Positions 1-8,946 of a stretch of 64,000 bases of DNA are shown here, one piece after another; within the stretch, counting starts at the first letter, position 1, and every line of letters begins with the position of its first letter. Both the position numbers and the translations under genes were made by a program. The DNA is taken from NCBI GenBank assembly GCA_021325375.1, contig JAJPHG010000014.1, positions 62,001-126,000 of the forward strand, written 5' to 3'. The stretch is from Alphaproteobacteria bacterium. GTDB lineage: Bacteria > Pseudomonadota > Alphaproteobacteria > Micropepsales > Micropepsaceae. Under the pieces are notes generated by a model, which did no database searches, had not been told where the DNA came from, and was given only the letters and a program-made list of their open reading frames with translations.

Positions 1-75
1 GCCCTTGAGCTTGGACGCAAAGAGCGCGCGCGCGCGCAGGCGCAGATCGCTCAACGTGGGACGTTGGAACGGCAT
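1..75 (-). CDS. Baseplate J-like protein (Mu gp47 type), N-terminal fragment
   Basis: Only the first 25 codons are inside the window; the gene runs off the left edge. The peptide starts MPFQRPTLSDLRLRARALF, which fits the usual opening of Mu gp47/baseplate J proteins (MPF-x-RPTL-x-x-L). An AGGTGA ribosome site lies about 6 bases before the ATG. Baseplate J proteins form the wedges of contractile-tail baseplates. The gene lies downstream of the four fibre genes in the same direction, so the tail operon continues leftwards. In Mu gp47 directly follows gp46; here four fibre genes separate them. The family call rests on the start motif and context alone. Confidence 0.7.
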   Translation of the reverse strand, partial: MPFQRPTLSDLRLRARALFASKLKG

Positions 76-165
76 GTTTGTCACCTATGAGAATGGAAAA
101 CGGGAACCGCCGGCGGCCGGCTGGTCAGAACGGGGTGCATTCACGCTGACGCAACAAGCTCCATT

Positions 166-291
166 GTCATGGCCCGCGACTGCGGGCCACCCAGGTGACG
201 CTTGCTCTTACCGCGGCAGGAACAATTCCGAGCAGACCTGGTCTCGATGTGCAGAACCCAACTGGGTGGCCCGCAGTCGCGGGCCATGACA
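166..291. repeat. Palindromic-ended repeat, family A copy 1 (short form)
   Basis: The ends are inverted copies beginning TGTCATGGCCCGCG and ending CGCGGGCCATGACA. Each end is itself a hairpin (GGCCCGC-n4-GCGGGCC). This 126-bp copy lacks the cgcggagacgcgg core of the longer copies. It sits between the J gene start and the giant fibre gene. No gene is seen in 76-326. Confidence 0.85.
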
Positions 292-326
292 GGTTTGTTT
301 GTGGTTCCTACCGATCTCGACCGGCT

Positions 327-3300
327 CTATAGACGCGCGTCCGCGGTCCAGTGCACGCCCAGCCAATCGCCGGCGGAGCCGCCGCTGTTGCCGGTGCATG
401 TGATCTCGAAGGAGCCGTCGTACACGTTCTGCGTCGCCGCCGCGGAGCAGTCCGCGTTCGTGGTTTCATTGTAGACTTGGCCGTTGATATTGACCGGATT
501 GTATAAGGTGATGGCCGGGAACGAGCGCATCGGCGTGAAGAGCCTGATTTGCGTGCCTTCGGACGCGGTGCCCGATCCGAAGCGCCGCCAGCGCGCCTCG
601 CCGGTCATCGTGCTGTTGCCCTGGAGGGGCGTGCTGGTAGCGAAGAACGACTTCTGATACCGCCGCTGGCAGCGCACGAACTCTCCTGCGAGATCCGGCT
701 TGCGGTAGGGCGTCGCGATGTTGCCGAGCTCCATCTTGACGTTGCCGATCGTGAAGCTGTCGTCGAAGCCCGCGGTGCCCACGGGCGTCACGAAGAACAC
801 GAGCGCGAGCTCGGTGGCCGCGCCGGGTATGGCGAGCGGCCCCGTGACGATGCGCACCGTCGTTCCGGAGGCGCCGACCTGGCTGTTCAGCGAGCTGCTG
901 AGCACGTTGGTGGGCGACGTCGCGAAGGCGGTCGAGCCGGCGTGAAGGTCGAGATCCTCGTCGACGCCGCCGCCGCAATAGATGCCGATGAACGGCCCGG
1001 TCGTCGGCGAATAGTTGGCGCCGGTCGTGTAGTCGAAGGAGACGGTGACGGTCTTGCCGCTGAGGTACATCGACTCCGTCTGGGCGAATTGCTGGGCCAG
1101 CCTTATCTTGGAGTTGTTGCTCTGGCCCGAGATGCGCTGGAGCTTGAGCGAGGAAGGACTGGTGACGCCTCCGACCTTGCTCGCCATGAAAGACGGGGTT
1201 CCCGACGCGCCCACCTTCCAGAAATCGGCGATGTGCGTTTTCGTGGCGGTGCCGCCGAAGGTCGAGGGCACCGGGGCCTGCCATACTTCGAACGCGGAGT
1301 TGACGAGCTCGTTCTCGCCTCTCACGTCGCATGCCTTGAAGGTGGAGCTCTGCCCGTCCCAGACCCAGCCCTGTCCCTGCCCCAGCGTGTCGGTGCTGAT
1401 CGCCTGGCCGCCGATATTGGCTTTGGCGTAGGTCTGCACCGCCTTCTGCGAGGAGACGGCGCCGTCGGACGGCGAGCCGCCGCCGAGCGTCGTGTCGATC
1501 GACGGCGCGACGTTCAGCGTGCCGCCCGACCATGAGAGCATCGCGCCGAAGGTCACGCTCGACCAGGTGTCGGTGGCCGAGCGGTAGTAGACGTTGTTCG
1601 TGCCCGACAGGTTTTCGAGCGCGGCCAGGTCATTGGCGAGCGAGATGGTGGGATTGCCGCCGGCGCCGGTGGGATTGCTGATCGACATGCCCGCCGGCAC
1701 CGCGATGGCGCGCGCGGCGTAGGTGTGGGTGCCGGTGCGCGCGACGAGACCGGTCGTGTTCAGCGTGGCGAGCCCGTCGAGTTCCGCGCTCCACGCCTCG
1801 CTGCCGCCGCTGCTGCCGATCACCGCCGAGAACTGCGAGCCCGAGAGCGACAATCCGCTGCCCGCCGTGTAGGTACCCGGACCGGCGAACTGCGTCCAGT
1901 TGATCGCCGTCGTTCCCATCGAACCGCTCTGGTCGGCGGTGCAGAGCCAGCCCGTGTCGCCGTTCACCGTGCCCTGCTCGACGAAGCAGAACGCGCCGGG
2001 CACCTGGCTCCAACTGTTCATGTCGGCGGCGCGGCTCCATATGCCGCTCGCCACGATCCAGATGCCTCTGAGCGAGCCGTTCGTGTTGTCCTTGTCCAGC
2101 ACGCGGTCGCCCGCGACGCAGGCGACGCCGTCGATCGTCAACGTGCCCGAATGCGCGATGTTGGTCGTGCTTGCCGCCTTGACGCTCGGCTTGAGGTCGA
2201 GGCCCAGCACGTTCGTGTCGACATAGTTCTTGGTGGCCGCGTCCTGCGCGCTGCTCGGATCGGGAAGCCCCGTGATCGCGGCAGGCGAGGAGAAGGTCCC
2301 GCCCGTCACCGTCTTGGACGTGAAAGTGAGCGAACCGGGCAGGCCGATGGTCGGCGCGCCGCCGACGCCATCGCCGTTGGTGACGGCGATCTCGGCGCTC
2401 GTCCCCGTGATCGTGCGCGGGGTGTAGGCATGGGCGCCTGTGCGCGCGACGATGCCGGTCGTGCTCAGCCCGGCGAGCGCGTCGAGCTCCGCGCTCGAGG
2501 CCTCGTAGGCGCCCGGACCGGCGAACTGCGTCCAGTTGATCGACGTCGACCCCAGCGTGCCGCCCCCACCGGACGTGCAGAGCCAGCCCGTATTGGCGTT
2601 CACCGTGCCCTGCTCGACGAAACAGAACGAACCGGGGATCTCGCTCCAGCTGTCCATGTCCGTCGCGCGGATCCACGACCCGCTGGCCACGATCCAGATG
2701 CCGTTGGTCGCCTGGCTGATGTTGTTCTTGTCGAGCACGCGGTCGCCCGCGATGCAGGAGACGCCGTCGATGGTCTGCAGGCCCGAATGGGTGAGCGACG
2801 TGCCGACCGGGGTTGCCACCTTCACGCTGGGCTTGGCGTCGAGGCCTTGCGCGGTCGTGTCGACATAGTTCTTGGTGGCCGCATCCTGCGCGCCGCTCGG
2901 ATCGGGAAGGCCGGTGATCGCGGCGGGCGAGGAGAACGTGCCGCCCGTCACCGTCTTGGACGTGAAGGTGAGCGCGCTGGGAAGGCCGATGGTCGGCGCG
3001 CCGCCGACGCCATCGCCGTTGGTGACGGCGATCTCGCCGCTGGTCCCCGCGATCGCGCGCTGCGTCCAGGTGTCGGCGGCCGTGCGCACGGCGATGCCGG
3101 TCGAACTCAATCCTTCGAGCGCCGCCAGATCGTTGGCGAGGAGGAGCGTGGGATTGCCCGACACGCCGTCCGGATTGTTGATCGTCATGCCCGCCGGCAC
3201 GGTGATGGCGCGCGGGACATAGGTATGGGCGCCGGTGCGCGCGACGAGGCCGGTCGTGCTCAGCGCCGCGAGCGCGTCGAGCTCGGCGCTCGAAGCCTCG

Positions 3301-6300
3301 TAGGCGCCGGGACCGGCGAACTGCGTCCAGGTGATCGCCGTCGTCCCCAGCGTCCCGCCCTGATCGGCGGTACAGAGCCAGCCCGTGTCGGCATTCGCCG
3401 TGCCCTGCTCGACGAAGCAGAACGCGCCCGGGATCTCGCTCCAGCTGTCCATGTCGGCGGCGCGAGTCCACGCCACGCTCGCCACGACCCAGATGCCTCT
3501 GAGCGATGCGGTCGAATTGTCCTTGTCGAGCACGCGGTCGCCCGCCACGCAGGGGACGCCGTCGATGGTCTGCGCGCCGGTATGCGTCAGGCTGGTCGTG
3601 CTCGCCGCCTTCACGCTCGGCTTTGCGTCCTGGCCCTGGACCGCCGTGTCGACGTAGTTCTTGGTGGCGGCGTCCTGCGCGTTGGTCGGATCGGGAAGGC
3701 CCGTGATCGCCGTGGGCGAGGAGAAGGTCCCGCCCGTCACCGTCTTGGACGTGAAGGTGAGCGCGCTGGGAAGGCCGATGGTCGGCGCGCCGCTCACGCC
3801 ATCGCCGTTGGTGACGGCGATCTCGGCGCTGGTCCCTGTGATCGCGCGCTGCGTCCAGACGTCGGTGCCGGTGCGCACGGCGATGCCGGTCGACGCCAGC
3901 CCTTCGAGCGCTGCCAGATCGTTGGCGAGGACGAGCGTGGGATTGCCCGAGACGCCGTCCGGATTGTTGATCGTCATGCCCGTCGGCACGGCGATGGCGC
4001 GCTGCGCCCAGCTGTCGACGCCGGTGCGCACCGCGATGCCGATCGATCCCAGCGCCTCGAGCGCCGCAAGGTCGTTGGCGAGCGCGAAAGTGGGATTGCC
4101 CGAGACGCCGTCCGGATTGGCGACCGTCAGGCCCGCGGTCGGCTGGGTCAGCGTGCGCTGCGTCCAGGTGTCGGTGGCCGTGCGCACCGCGATGCCGGTC
4201 GAGGTCAGCCCTTCCAGCGCCGCCAGATCGTTGGCGAGCGCGAAGGTGGGATTGCCCGCGACGCCGTCGGAATTGGTGAGCGTCAGGCCCGCCGCCGGCT
4301 GGGTCAGCGAACGCTGCGCCCAGGTATCCGCTGCCGTACGCACGGCGAGCCCGGTCGCGCTCAGCCCTTCGAGCGCGGAAAGATCGTTGGCGAGCGCAAA
4401 GGTGGGATTGCCGGAGACGCCGTCGGGATTGGTGATCGTCAGGCCCGCGGCCGGCGCGCTCATGCTGCGCGGATTGTAGGTGTGCGCGCCGGTGCGCGCG
4501 ACGAGGCCCGTGGTGCTGAGCGCCGCGAGAGCGTCGAGCTCGGTGCTCCAAGCTTCGCTGCCGCCGCTGCTGCCGATCAACGCGGAGAACTGCGTCCCCA
4601 CGAGCGACAGGCCCGAGCCGGCGGTGAAGGTGCCGACGCCCGCGAACTGCACCCACGGGATCGCCGTCGTCCCGAGCGTACCGCCCTGATCGGCGGTGCA
4701 GACCCAGCCCGCATTGCCGTTCACCGTGCCCTGCTCGACGAAGCAGAATGCGCCGGGGATCTCGCTCCAGCTGTCCATGTCGGCGGCGCGGGTCCACGAC
4801 ACGCTCGCCACGATCCAGATGCCGTTCAGCGCGGCGCTCGAATTGTTCTTGTCGAGCACGCGGTCGCCCGCGACGCAGGAGACGCCGTCGATGGTCTGCA
4901 GGCCTGAATGGGTGAGGCTTGTGGTGCTCGCGGCCTTGACGCTGGGCTTGACGTCCAGGCCCTGCGCCAGGGAGTCGACGTAGTTCTTGGTGGCGGCGTC
5001 CTGCGCGTTGGTCGGATCGGGAAGACCGGTGATCGCGGCCGGCGAGGAGAACGTGCCGCCCGTGATCGTCTTGGCCGTGAAGGTGAGCGAACTGGGAAGG
5101 CCGATCGTCGGCGCGCCGCTGACGCCATCGCCGTTGGTGACGCCGATCTCGCCGCTCGTCCCCGTGATCGCGCGCTGCGTCCAGGTGTCGGTCGTGGTGC
5201 GCACCGCGATGCCGGTCGATGCCAGCCCTTCGAGCGCGGCGAGGTCATTGGCGAGCGCGAAGGTGGGGTTGCCCGCGACGCCGCCGGAATTGCTGATCGT
5301 GAGCCCCGCGGCCGGCGCGGTCAGGGTGCGCTGCGCCCAGGTGTCGGTCGCCGTGCGCACCGCGATGCCGGTCGCGCTCAAGGCTTCGACCGCCGCCAGG
5401 TCGTTGGCGAGCGCGAAGGTGGGATTGCCGGCGCTGCCGTCGGCATTGCTGACCGTCAGGCCCGCCGCGGGCTGGGTCAGCGTGCGCTGCGCCCAGCTGT
5501 CCGCGCCGGTGCGCGCCGCGATGCCGGTCGAGGTCAATCCCTCCAGCGCCGCCAGATCGTTGGCGAGCCCGAAGGTGGGATTGCCCGAGACGCCGTCGGC
5601 GCTGGAGATCGTCAGGCCCGCGGCCGGCTGGCTCAGCGAGCGCTGCGCCCACGTGTCCGCCGCTATGCGTACCGCGATGCCGGTCGAGCCCAGTGCTTCC
5701 AGCGCCGCCAGGTCGTTGGCGAGGAGCAATGTGGGATTGCCCGACACGCCATCCGGATTGTTGATCGACATGCCTGCCGGCACGGCGATGGCGCGCGTGG
5801 CGTAGGTATGGGCGCCTGTGCGTGCGACAAGACCGGTCGTGCTCAGACCCGCCACCGCGTCGAGCTCCGCGCTCCACGCCTCGCTGCCGCCGCCGCTGCC
5901 GATCACCGCGGAGAACTGCATCCCGCTGAGCGACAGGCCGGAGCCCGCCGTGTAGGTGCCAGCGCCGGAGAATTGCGTCCAGGTGATCGCCGTCGTCTCG
6001 AGCGTGCCGCCCTGGTCGGAGGTGCAGGTCCAGCCCGTATTGCCGTTCACCGTGCCCTGCTCGACGAAGCAGAACGCGCCGGGGATCTCGCTCCAGCTGT
6101 CCATGTCGGCGGCGCGGGCCCACGAACCGCTCGCCACGATCCAGATGCCGTTCAGCGCCGGGGTCGAATTGTTCTTGTCGAGCACGCGGTCGCCCACGAC
6201 GCAGGAGACGCCGTCGATGGTCTGCGCGCCGGAATGGGTGAGGCTCGACGTGCTCGCGGCCTTCACGCTCGGCTTGACGTCCAGGCCTTGTGCTACGCTG

Positions 6301-6995
6301 TCGACGTAGGTCTTCACCGCCTTCTGCGAAGGGACGTGCGTGTCGCTGTCGGCGGAAAGCGTCCCGTCGACGTCGAGCGACAGGCCGTCCTTGATGATCT
6401 TGCCGGTCGTGCCGTCGAACTGCGCGAAGTCCCCGTCGGCCGCCGAGGCGGGACCGGTCACCGCGCCGTCGATGTTGCCCTGCCCGATGGTCCAGTTCAT
6501 GCCGACCGTGGCCTGGTCGCCCGCGGCCGAGCCGTCGACCAGGCAAAGCAGCGTGTCGCCGACATCGACGTCGTTGCCCGAAGCGCCGCCGATCTTGCCT
6601 GGGGAGCTGACGACGTAGAAATCTCCCTGATCGCCGTCGAGGTAGTTGGGATCGGCCGAGCAGTCGATGAGGCCCTTGTAGATGAGCGCGGCGGTGAGGT
6701 CGTCGCCCTCCGCCAGCCCGACCGGGTGGCTGAAGGTCATCACACCATTGCTGTCGAAGGCGTAGAGCGGCTTCCAATGCGATCCGAGATAGATGTTCAG
6801 CGTCGGGGGATCGGTGCTCTCGTCGATCCACAACTGGTACTGCGTGAGCCCGGCCGGCGGCTCCGTGCTCGCGATCGGGATGCCGAACGCGGCGGCCGAG
6901 ACGCGCTTGTTGTCGCTGCCCTGGACGCAAGGCACGAGTTCGTTCGAAAGCGGAAGCGACGCCGGGTCCAGCGCGCTGATCGGAGAGTCGGTCAT
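327..6995 (-). CDS. Giant repeat-containing tail fibre protein (2222 aa)
   Basis: This is the last and largest of four paralogous fibres. The N-terminal part (about 1-235) matches the other fibres: a CVQG start motif, AAAFGIPI, then a block with CSADPNYLDGDQGDFYVV. Roughly 235-1820 is built from two repeat types. Five long units open with VD-x3-QG-x-D-x-KPSVK and contain DSWSEIPGAFCFVEQGT. Ten short units of about 45 residues carry NDLAALE-x-L-x-STGIAVRT and DGVSGNPTF. The C-terminal part (about 1880-2222) has ENELVNSAFEVW, CQRRYQKSF and the shared ending GVHWTADARL. It presumably forms the extended receptor-binding fibre of the tail. The other fibres are 614-640 residues, so this one has expanded by internal duplication. 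The receptor cannot be read from sequence. Confidence 0.85.
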   Translation of the reverse strand: MTDSPISALDPASLPLSNELVPCVQGSDNKRVSAAAFGIPIASTEPPAGLTQYQLWIDESTDPPTLNIYLGSHWKPLYAFDSNGVMTFSHPVGLAEGDDLTAALIYKGLIDCSADPNYLDGDQGDFYVVSSPGKIGGASGNDVDVGDTLLCLVDGSAAGDQATVGMNWTIGQGNIDGAVTGPASAADGDFAQFDGTTGKIIKDGLSLDVDGTLSADSDTHVPSQKAVKTYVDSVAQGLDVKPSVKAASTSSLTHSGAQTIDGVSCVVGDRVLDKNNSTPALNGIWIVASGSWARAADMDSWSEIPGAFCFVEQGTVNGNTGWTCTSDQGGTLETTAITWTQFSGAGTYTAGSGLSLSGMQFSAVIGSGGGSEAWSAELDAVAGLSTTGLVARTGAHTYATRAIAVPAGMSINNPDGVSGNPTLLLANDLAALEALGSTGIAVRIAADTWAQRSLSQPAAGLTISSADGVSGNPTFGLANDLAALEGLTSTGIAARTGADSWAQRTLTQPAAGLTVSNADGSAGNPTFALANDLAAVEALSATGIAVRTATDTWAQRTLTAPAAGLTISNSGGVAGNPTFALANDLAALEGLASTGIAVRTTTDTWTQRAITGTSGEIGVTNGDGVSGAPTIGLPSSLTFTAKTITGGTFSSPAAITGLPDPTNAQDAATKNYVDSLAQGLDVKPSVKAASTTSLTHSGLQTIDGVSCVAGDRVLDKNNSSAALNGIWIVASVSWTRAADMDSWSEIPGAFCFVEQGTVNGNAGWVCTADQGGTLGTTAIPWVQFAGVGTFTAGSGLSLVGTQFSALIGSSGGSEAWSTELDALAALSTTGLVARTGAHTYNPRSMSAPAAGLTITNPDGVSGNPTFALANDLSALEGLSATGLAVRTAADTWAQRSLTQPAAGLTLTNSDGVAGNPTFALANDLAALEGLTSTGIAVRTATDTWTQRTLTQPTAGLTVANPDGVSGNPTFALANDLAALEALGSIGIAVRTGVDSWAQRAIAVPTGMTINNPDGVSGNPTLVLANDLAALEGLASTGIAVRTGTDVWTQRAITGTSAEIAVTNGDGVSGAPTIGLPSALTFTSKTVTGGTFSSPTAITGLPDPTNAQDAATKNYVDTAVQGQDAKPSVKAASTTSLTHTGAQTIDGVPCVAGDRVLDKDNSTASLRGIWVVASVAWTRAADMDSWSEIPGAFCFVEQGTANADTGWLCTADQGGTLGTTAITWTQFAGPGAYEASSAELDALAALSTTGLVARTGAHTYVPRAITVPAGMTINNPDGVSGNPTLLLANDLAALEGLSSTGIAVRTAADTWTQRAIAGTSGEIAVTNGDGVGGAPTIGLPSALTFTSKTVTGGTFSSPAAITGLPDPSGAQDAATKNYVDTTAQGLDAKPSVKVATPVGTSLTHSGLQTIDGVSCIAGDRVLDKNNISQATNGIWIVASGSWIRATDMDSWSEIPGSFCFVEQGTVNANTGWLCTSGGGGTLGSTSINWTQFAGPGAYEASSAELDALAGLSTTGIVARTGAHAYTPRTITGTSAEIAVTNGDGVGGAPTIGLPGSLTFTSKTVTGGTFSSPAAITGLPDPSSAQDAATKNYVDTNVLGLDLKPSVKAASTTNIAHSGTLTIDGVACVAGDRVLDKDNTNGSLRGIWIVASGIWSRAADMNSWSQVPGAFCFVEQGTVNGDTGWLCTADQSGSMGTTAINWTQFAGPGTYTAGSGLSLSGSQFSAVIGSSGGSEAWSAELDGLATLNTTGLVARTGTHTYAARAIAVPAGMSISNPTGAGGNPTISLANDLAALENLSGTNNVYYRSATDTWSSVTFGAMLSWSGGTLNVAPSIDTTLGGGSPSDGAVSSQKAVQTYAKANIGGQAISTDTLGQGQGWVWDGQSSTFKACDVRGENELVNSAFEVWQAPVPSTFGGTATKTHIADFWKVGASGTPSFMASKVGGVTSPSSLKLQRISGQSNNSKIRLAQQFAQTESMYLSGKTVTVSFDYTTGANYSPTTGPFIGIYCGGGVDEDLDLHAGSTAFATSPTNVLSSSLNSQVGASGTTVRIVTGPLAIPGAATELALVFFVTPVGTAGFDDSFTIGNVKMELGNIATPYRKPDLAGEFVRCQRRYQKSFFATSTPLQGNSTMTGEARWRRFGSGTASEGTQIRLFTPMRSFPAITLYNPVNINGQVYNETTNADCSAAATQNVYDGSFEITCTGNSGGSAGDWLGVHWTADARL

Positions 6996-7030
6996 CTGTG
7001 TCTTCTCGAATGGTGTTTGCGCGGTCCGCG

Positions 7031-8896
7031 TCAGAGACGGCGGTCGGCGACGTAGTGCACGCCCAGCCAGTCGCCCGCCGCGCCGGTGCTGTTGCCCGTG
7101 CAGGTGATGCGGAAGCCGTGATCGCCGATGAAATCGGACGCGCTCACCGTGCAGTCGCCGCTATGGGTGTAGTTGTGGACCTGGCCTGTGCCCGCGCCGA
7201 CCGGGTTGTAGAGCGTCACCGCCGGCGCGCCGTACATCCGGCAGGCGAGCGGCACGTAGACGCCCTCGGCCGCGGTCCCGGCTCCGAGACGGCGGAACAT
7301 GAGCTCGCCGCGGTTGCTGCCCAGGCCGTCGGCCGGCGCGTCGCCGGAGAAGGTGGTCTGATAGCGCCGCTGGCAGCGCTGCAGCATGTCCGCGGCGTCG
7401 GGCCTGTGGAAGGGCGTGGCGACGGTGCCGACCTCCAGCTTCACGTCGCTGATCACGAACCTGTCGTCGACGCCGGATGCGCCGGTGTAGTCGCCGGAAC
7501 TGATCTCGAACGCGAGCGCGGTGACGGCAACGGTCCTTGACGCTGTGGTCGGAATGGCGAACGGCCCGGCCACGATCCGCGAATGGGAATTGTACGGCGC
7601 CACCTGTGCGTCGAGGCTCGCGCTGGCGACGCTGCCGGGGACTTGAGGAAAGGCCGGCGCCGACAGGCGCAGATCGATATCCCCCATGGAACCGCCATTG
7701 GTGCCGCCCCAATAGAACGTCACGTAAGGGCCGCTCATCGGCGAATAGTTCGCGCCGACAAAGAAGTCGAACGATACCGTCACGGTGTTGCCGATGAGAG
7801 GCCCCAGCTCCTCGAATTGCTGCATGAGGCGGAACCGGCCGGCGTCGGTGAAACCCGCGGGCCGCTGGAACGACACCGCGTTCCCGGTGCCGGACCAGTT
7901 GTTGGCCCTGGAAACGATGCGCCCGTTCGACGATCCGGCGCTCGCCTTCCAGAAATCGGCGATGTGGGTCTTGGGCACGGTCCCGCTCAACGTATAGCTG
8001 GAGTTCTCCTGCCAGATATCGAACGAGGGATTGACGAGGAGATTGCGCCCTTCGCAATCGCCGGCGCGGAACGAAGCGCTAGGCACGTCCCATATCCAGA
8101 CCTGGCCCTGTGCAAGTGTGTCGGTGGAGAGGCGCTTGCCGCCGATCTGGCTCCGCACCGCTTTCTGCGACGGGATTCGGCTGTCGCTGTCGGCGGCCAT
8201 CCCCGCATCGATGTCGAGCGACAAGCCGCCGTCCTTCAGAAGCGTGCCGGAGGCTCCGTCGAACATCGCGAAGTCGCCGCTTACCGCCGTGCCCGGACCG
8301 GCCGCGGCGTTCTGGACCTTGCTCTGGACGATGACCCAGTTGAGGCCGGCGCCGCTCTGGCTGCCCGACGCCGTGTCGTTGACGCGGCACAGCAGCATGT
8401 CGCCGATGAGGACGTTGGCGCCCGACGTGCCGCCGATCTGGCCCGGATGGCTGACGACGTAGAGATCGCCCTGGTCGGCGTCGGGATAGTCGGGCGGCGG
8501 CGTGGTCGAGCAGTCGATCATGCCCCGGAAGATCAGCGCGCCGGGGGCCGTCGACACGCGGCCGTCGACATAGTGCTTGGTGGCGGCTTGCAGATCGCTG
8601 CTCGGATCGCCCGGCAACACGAGCGCGTTGGTGACGGTCAGCGTGCCGTCATCGGCGATCCGGTAGAGCTCCACCCAGGCCCCGTTGATGTACATCAGCA
8701 GCCGCGCCGGATCGTGGCTGTTGTCGATCCAGGTCTGGAACTCGGCCAGGGGCGTGGGCGTGCCGCCGCCCACGACCGGAATGCCGAAGGCCGCGGCCGG
8801 CGCCTGCTTGTTCGTTCCGCCCTGCACGCAGGGCACCGCTTCGCCGTTGAGCGGAAGCGTCGCCGCGACCATGGCGCTGATCGTGCTGTCACTCAT
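7031..8896 (-). CDS. Tail fibre protein (621 aa)
   Basis: Third fibre gene of the array. It opens with LPLNGEAVPCVQGGTNKQ and AAAFGIPV, then has a TWIDNSHDPARLLMYINGAW segment. A middle block (CSTTPPPDYPDADQGDLYVV, GKIGG-like) also occurs in the other three. The C-terminal half has NLLVNPSFDIWQENSSYTL, a jelly-roll-like region, CQRRYQTTF and ends GVHYVADRRL. There is no long repeat block, so it looks like the basic form from which the 2222-residue fibre grew. It lies 50 bases after its upstream paralogue and 35 before the next. It is expected to bind a cell-surface ligand. Confidence 0.85.
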   Translation of the reverse strand: MSDSTISAMVAATLPLNGEAVPCVQGGTNKQAPAAAFGIPVVGGGTPTPLAEFQTWIDNSHDPARLLMYINGAWVELYRIADDGTLTVTNALVLPGDPSSDLQAATKHYVDGRVSTAPGALIFRGMIDCSTTPPPDYPDADQGDLYVVSHPGQIGGTSGANVLIGDMLLCRVNDTASGSQSGAGLNWVIVQSKVQNAAAGPGTAVSGDFAMFDGASGTLLKDGGLSLDIDAGMAADSDSRIPSQKAVRSQIGGKRLSTDTLAQGQVWIWDVPSASFRAGDCEGRNLLVNPSFDIWQENSSYTLSGTVPKTHIADFWKASAGSSNGRIVSRANNWSGTGNAVSFQRPAGFTDAGRFRLMQQFEELGPLIGNTVTVSFDFFVGANYSPMSGPYVTFYWGGTNGGSMGDIDLRLSAPAFPQVPGSVASASLDAQVAPYNSHSRIVAGPFAIPTTASRTVAVTALAFEISSGDYTGASGVDDRFVISDVKLEVGTVATPFHRPDAADMLQRCQRRYQTTFSGDAPADGLGSNRGELMFRRLGAGTAAEGVYVPLACRMYGAPAVTLYNPVGAGTGQVHNYTHSGDCTVSASDFIGDHGFRITCTGNSTGAAGDWLGVHYVADRRL

Positions 8897-8946
8897 GCGT
8901 CATCTCTCGAGTGGGAATGTCGTGGCCGCTTGCTTGGACCGGGCGC

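Noticed and set aside
202..474. Small plus-strand genes between the J and giant fibre genes
   Set aside because: They run through the family A repeat and the 3' end of the fibre gene, with no ribosome site and no plausible product.
1725..4907. Open frame of over 1000 codons on the plus strand inside the giant fibre gene
   Set aside because: It is a shadow of the repeats on the minus strand: Arg/Ala/Gly-rich, no family match, while the minus frame carries shared fibre motifs at both ends.
327..6995. Regular DNA repeats that might be read as a CRISPR array
   Set aside because: The repeats are long, of unequal size and in frame with protein repeats; there are no short identical repeats with unique spacers and no cas genes.
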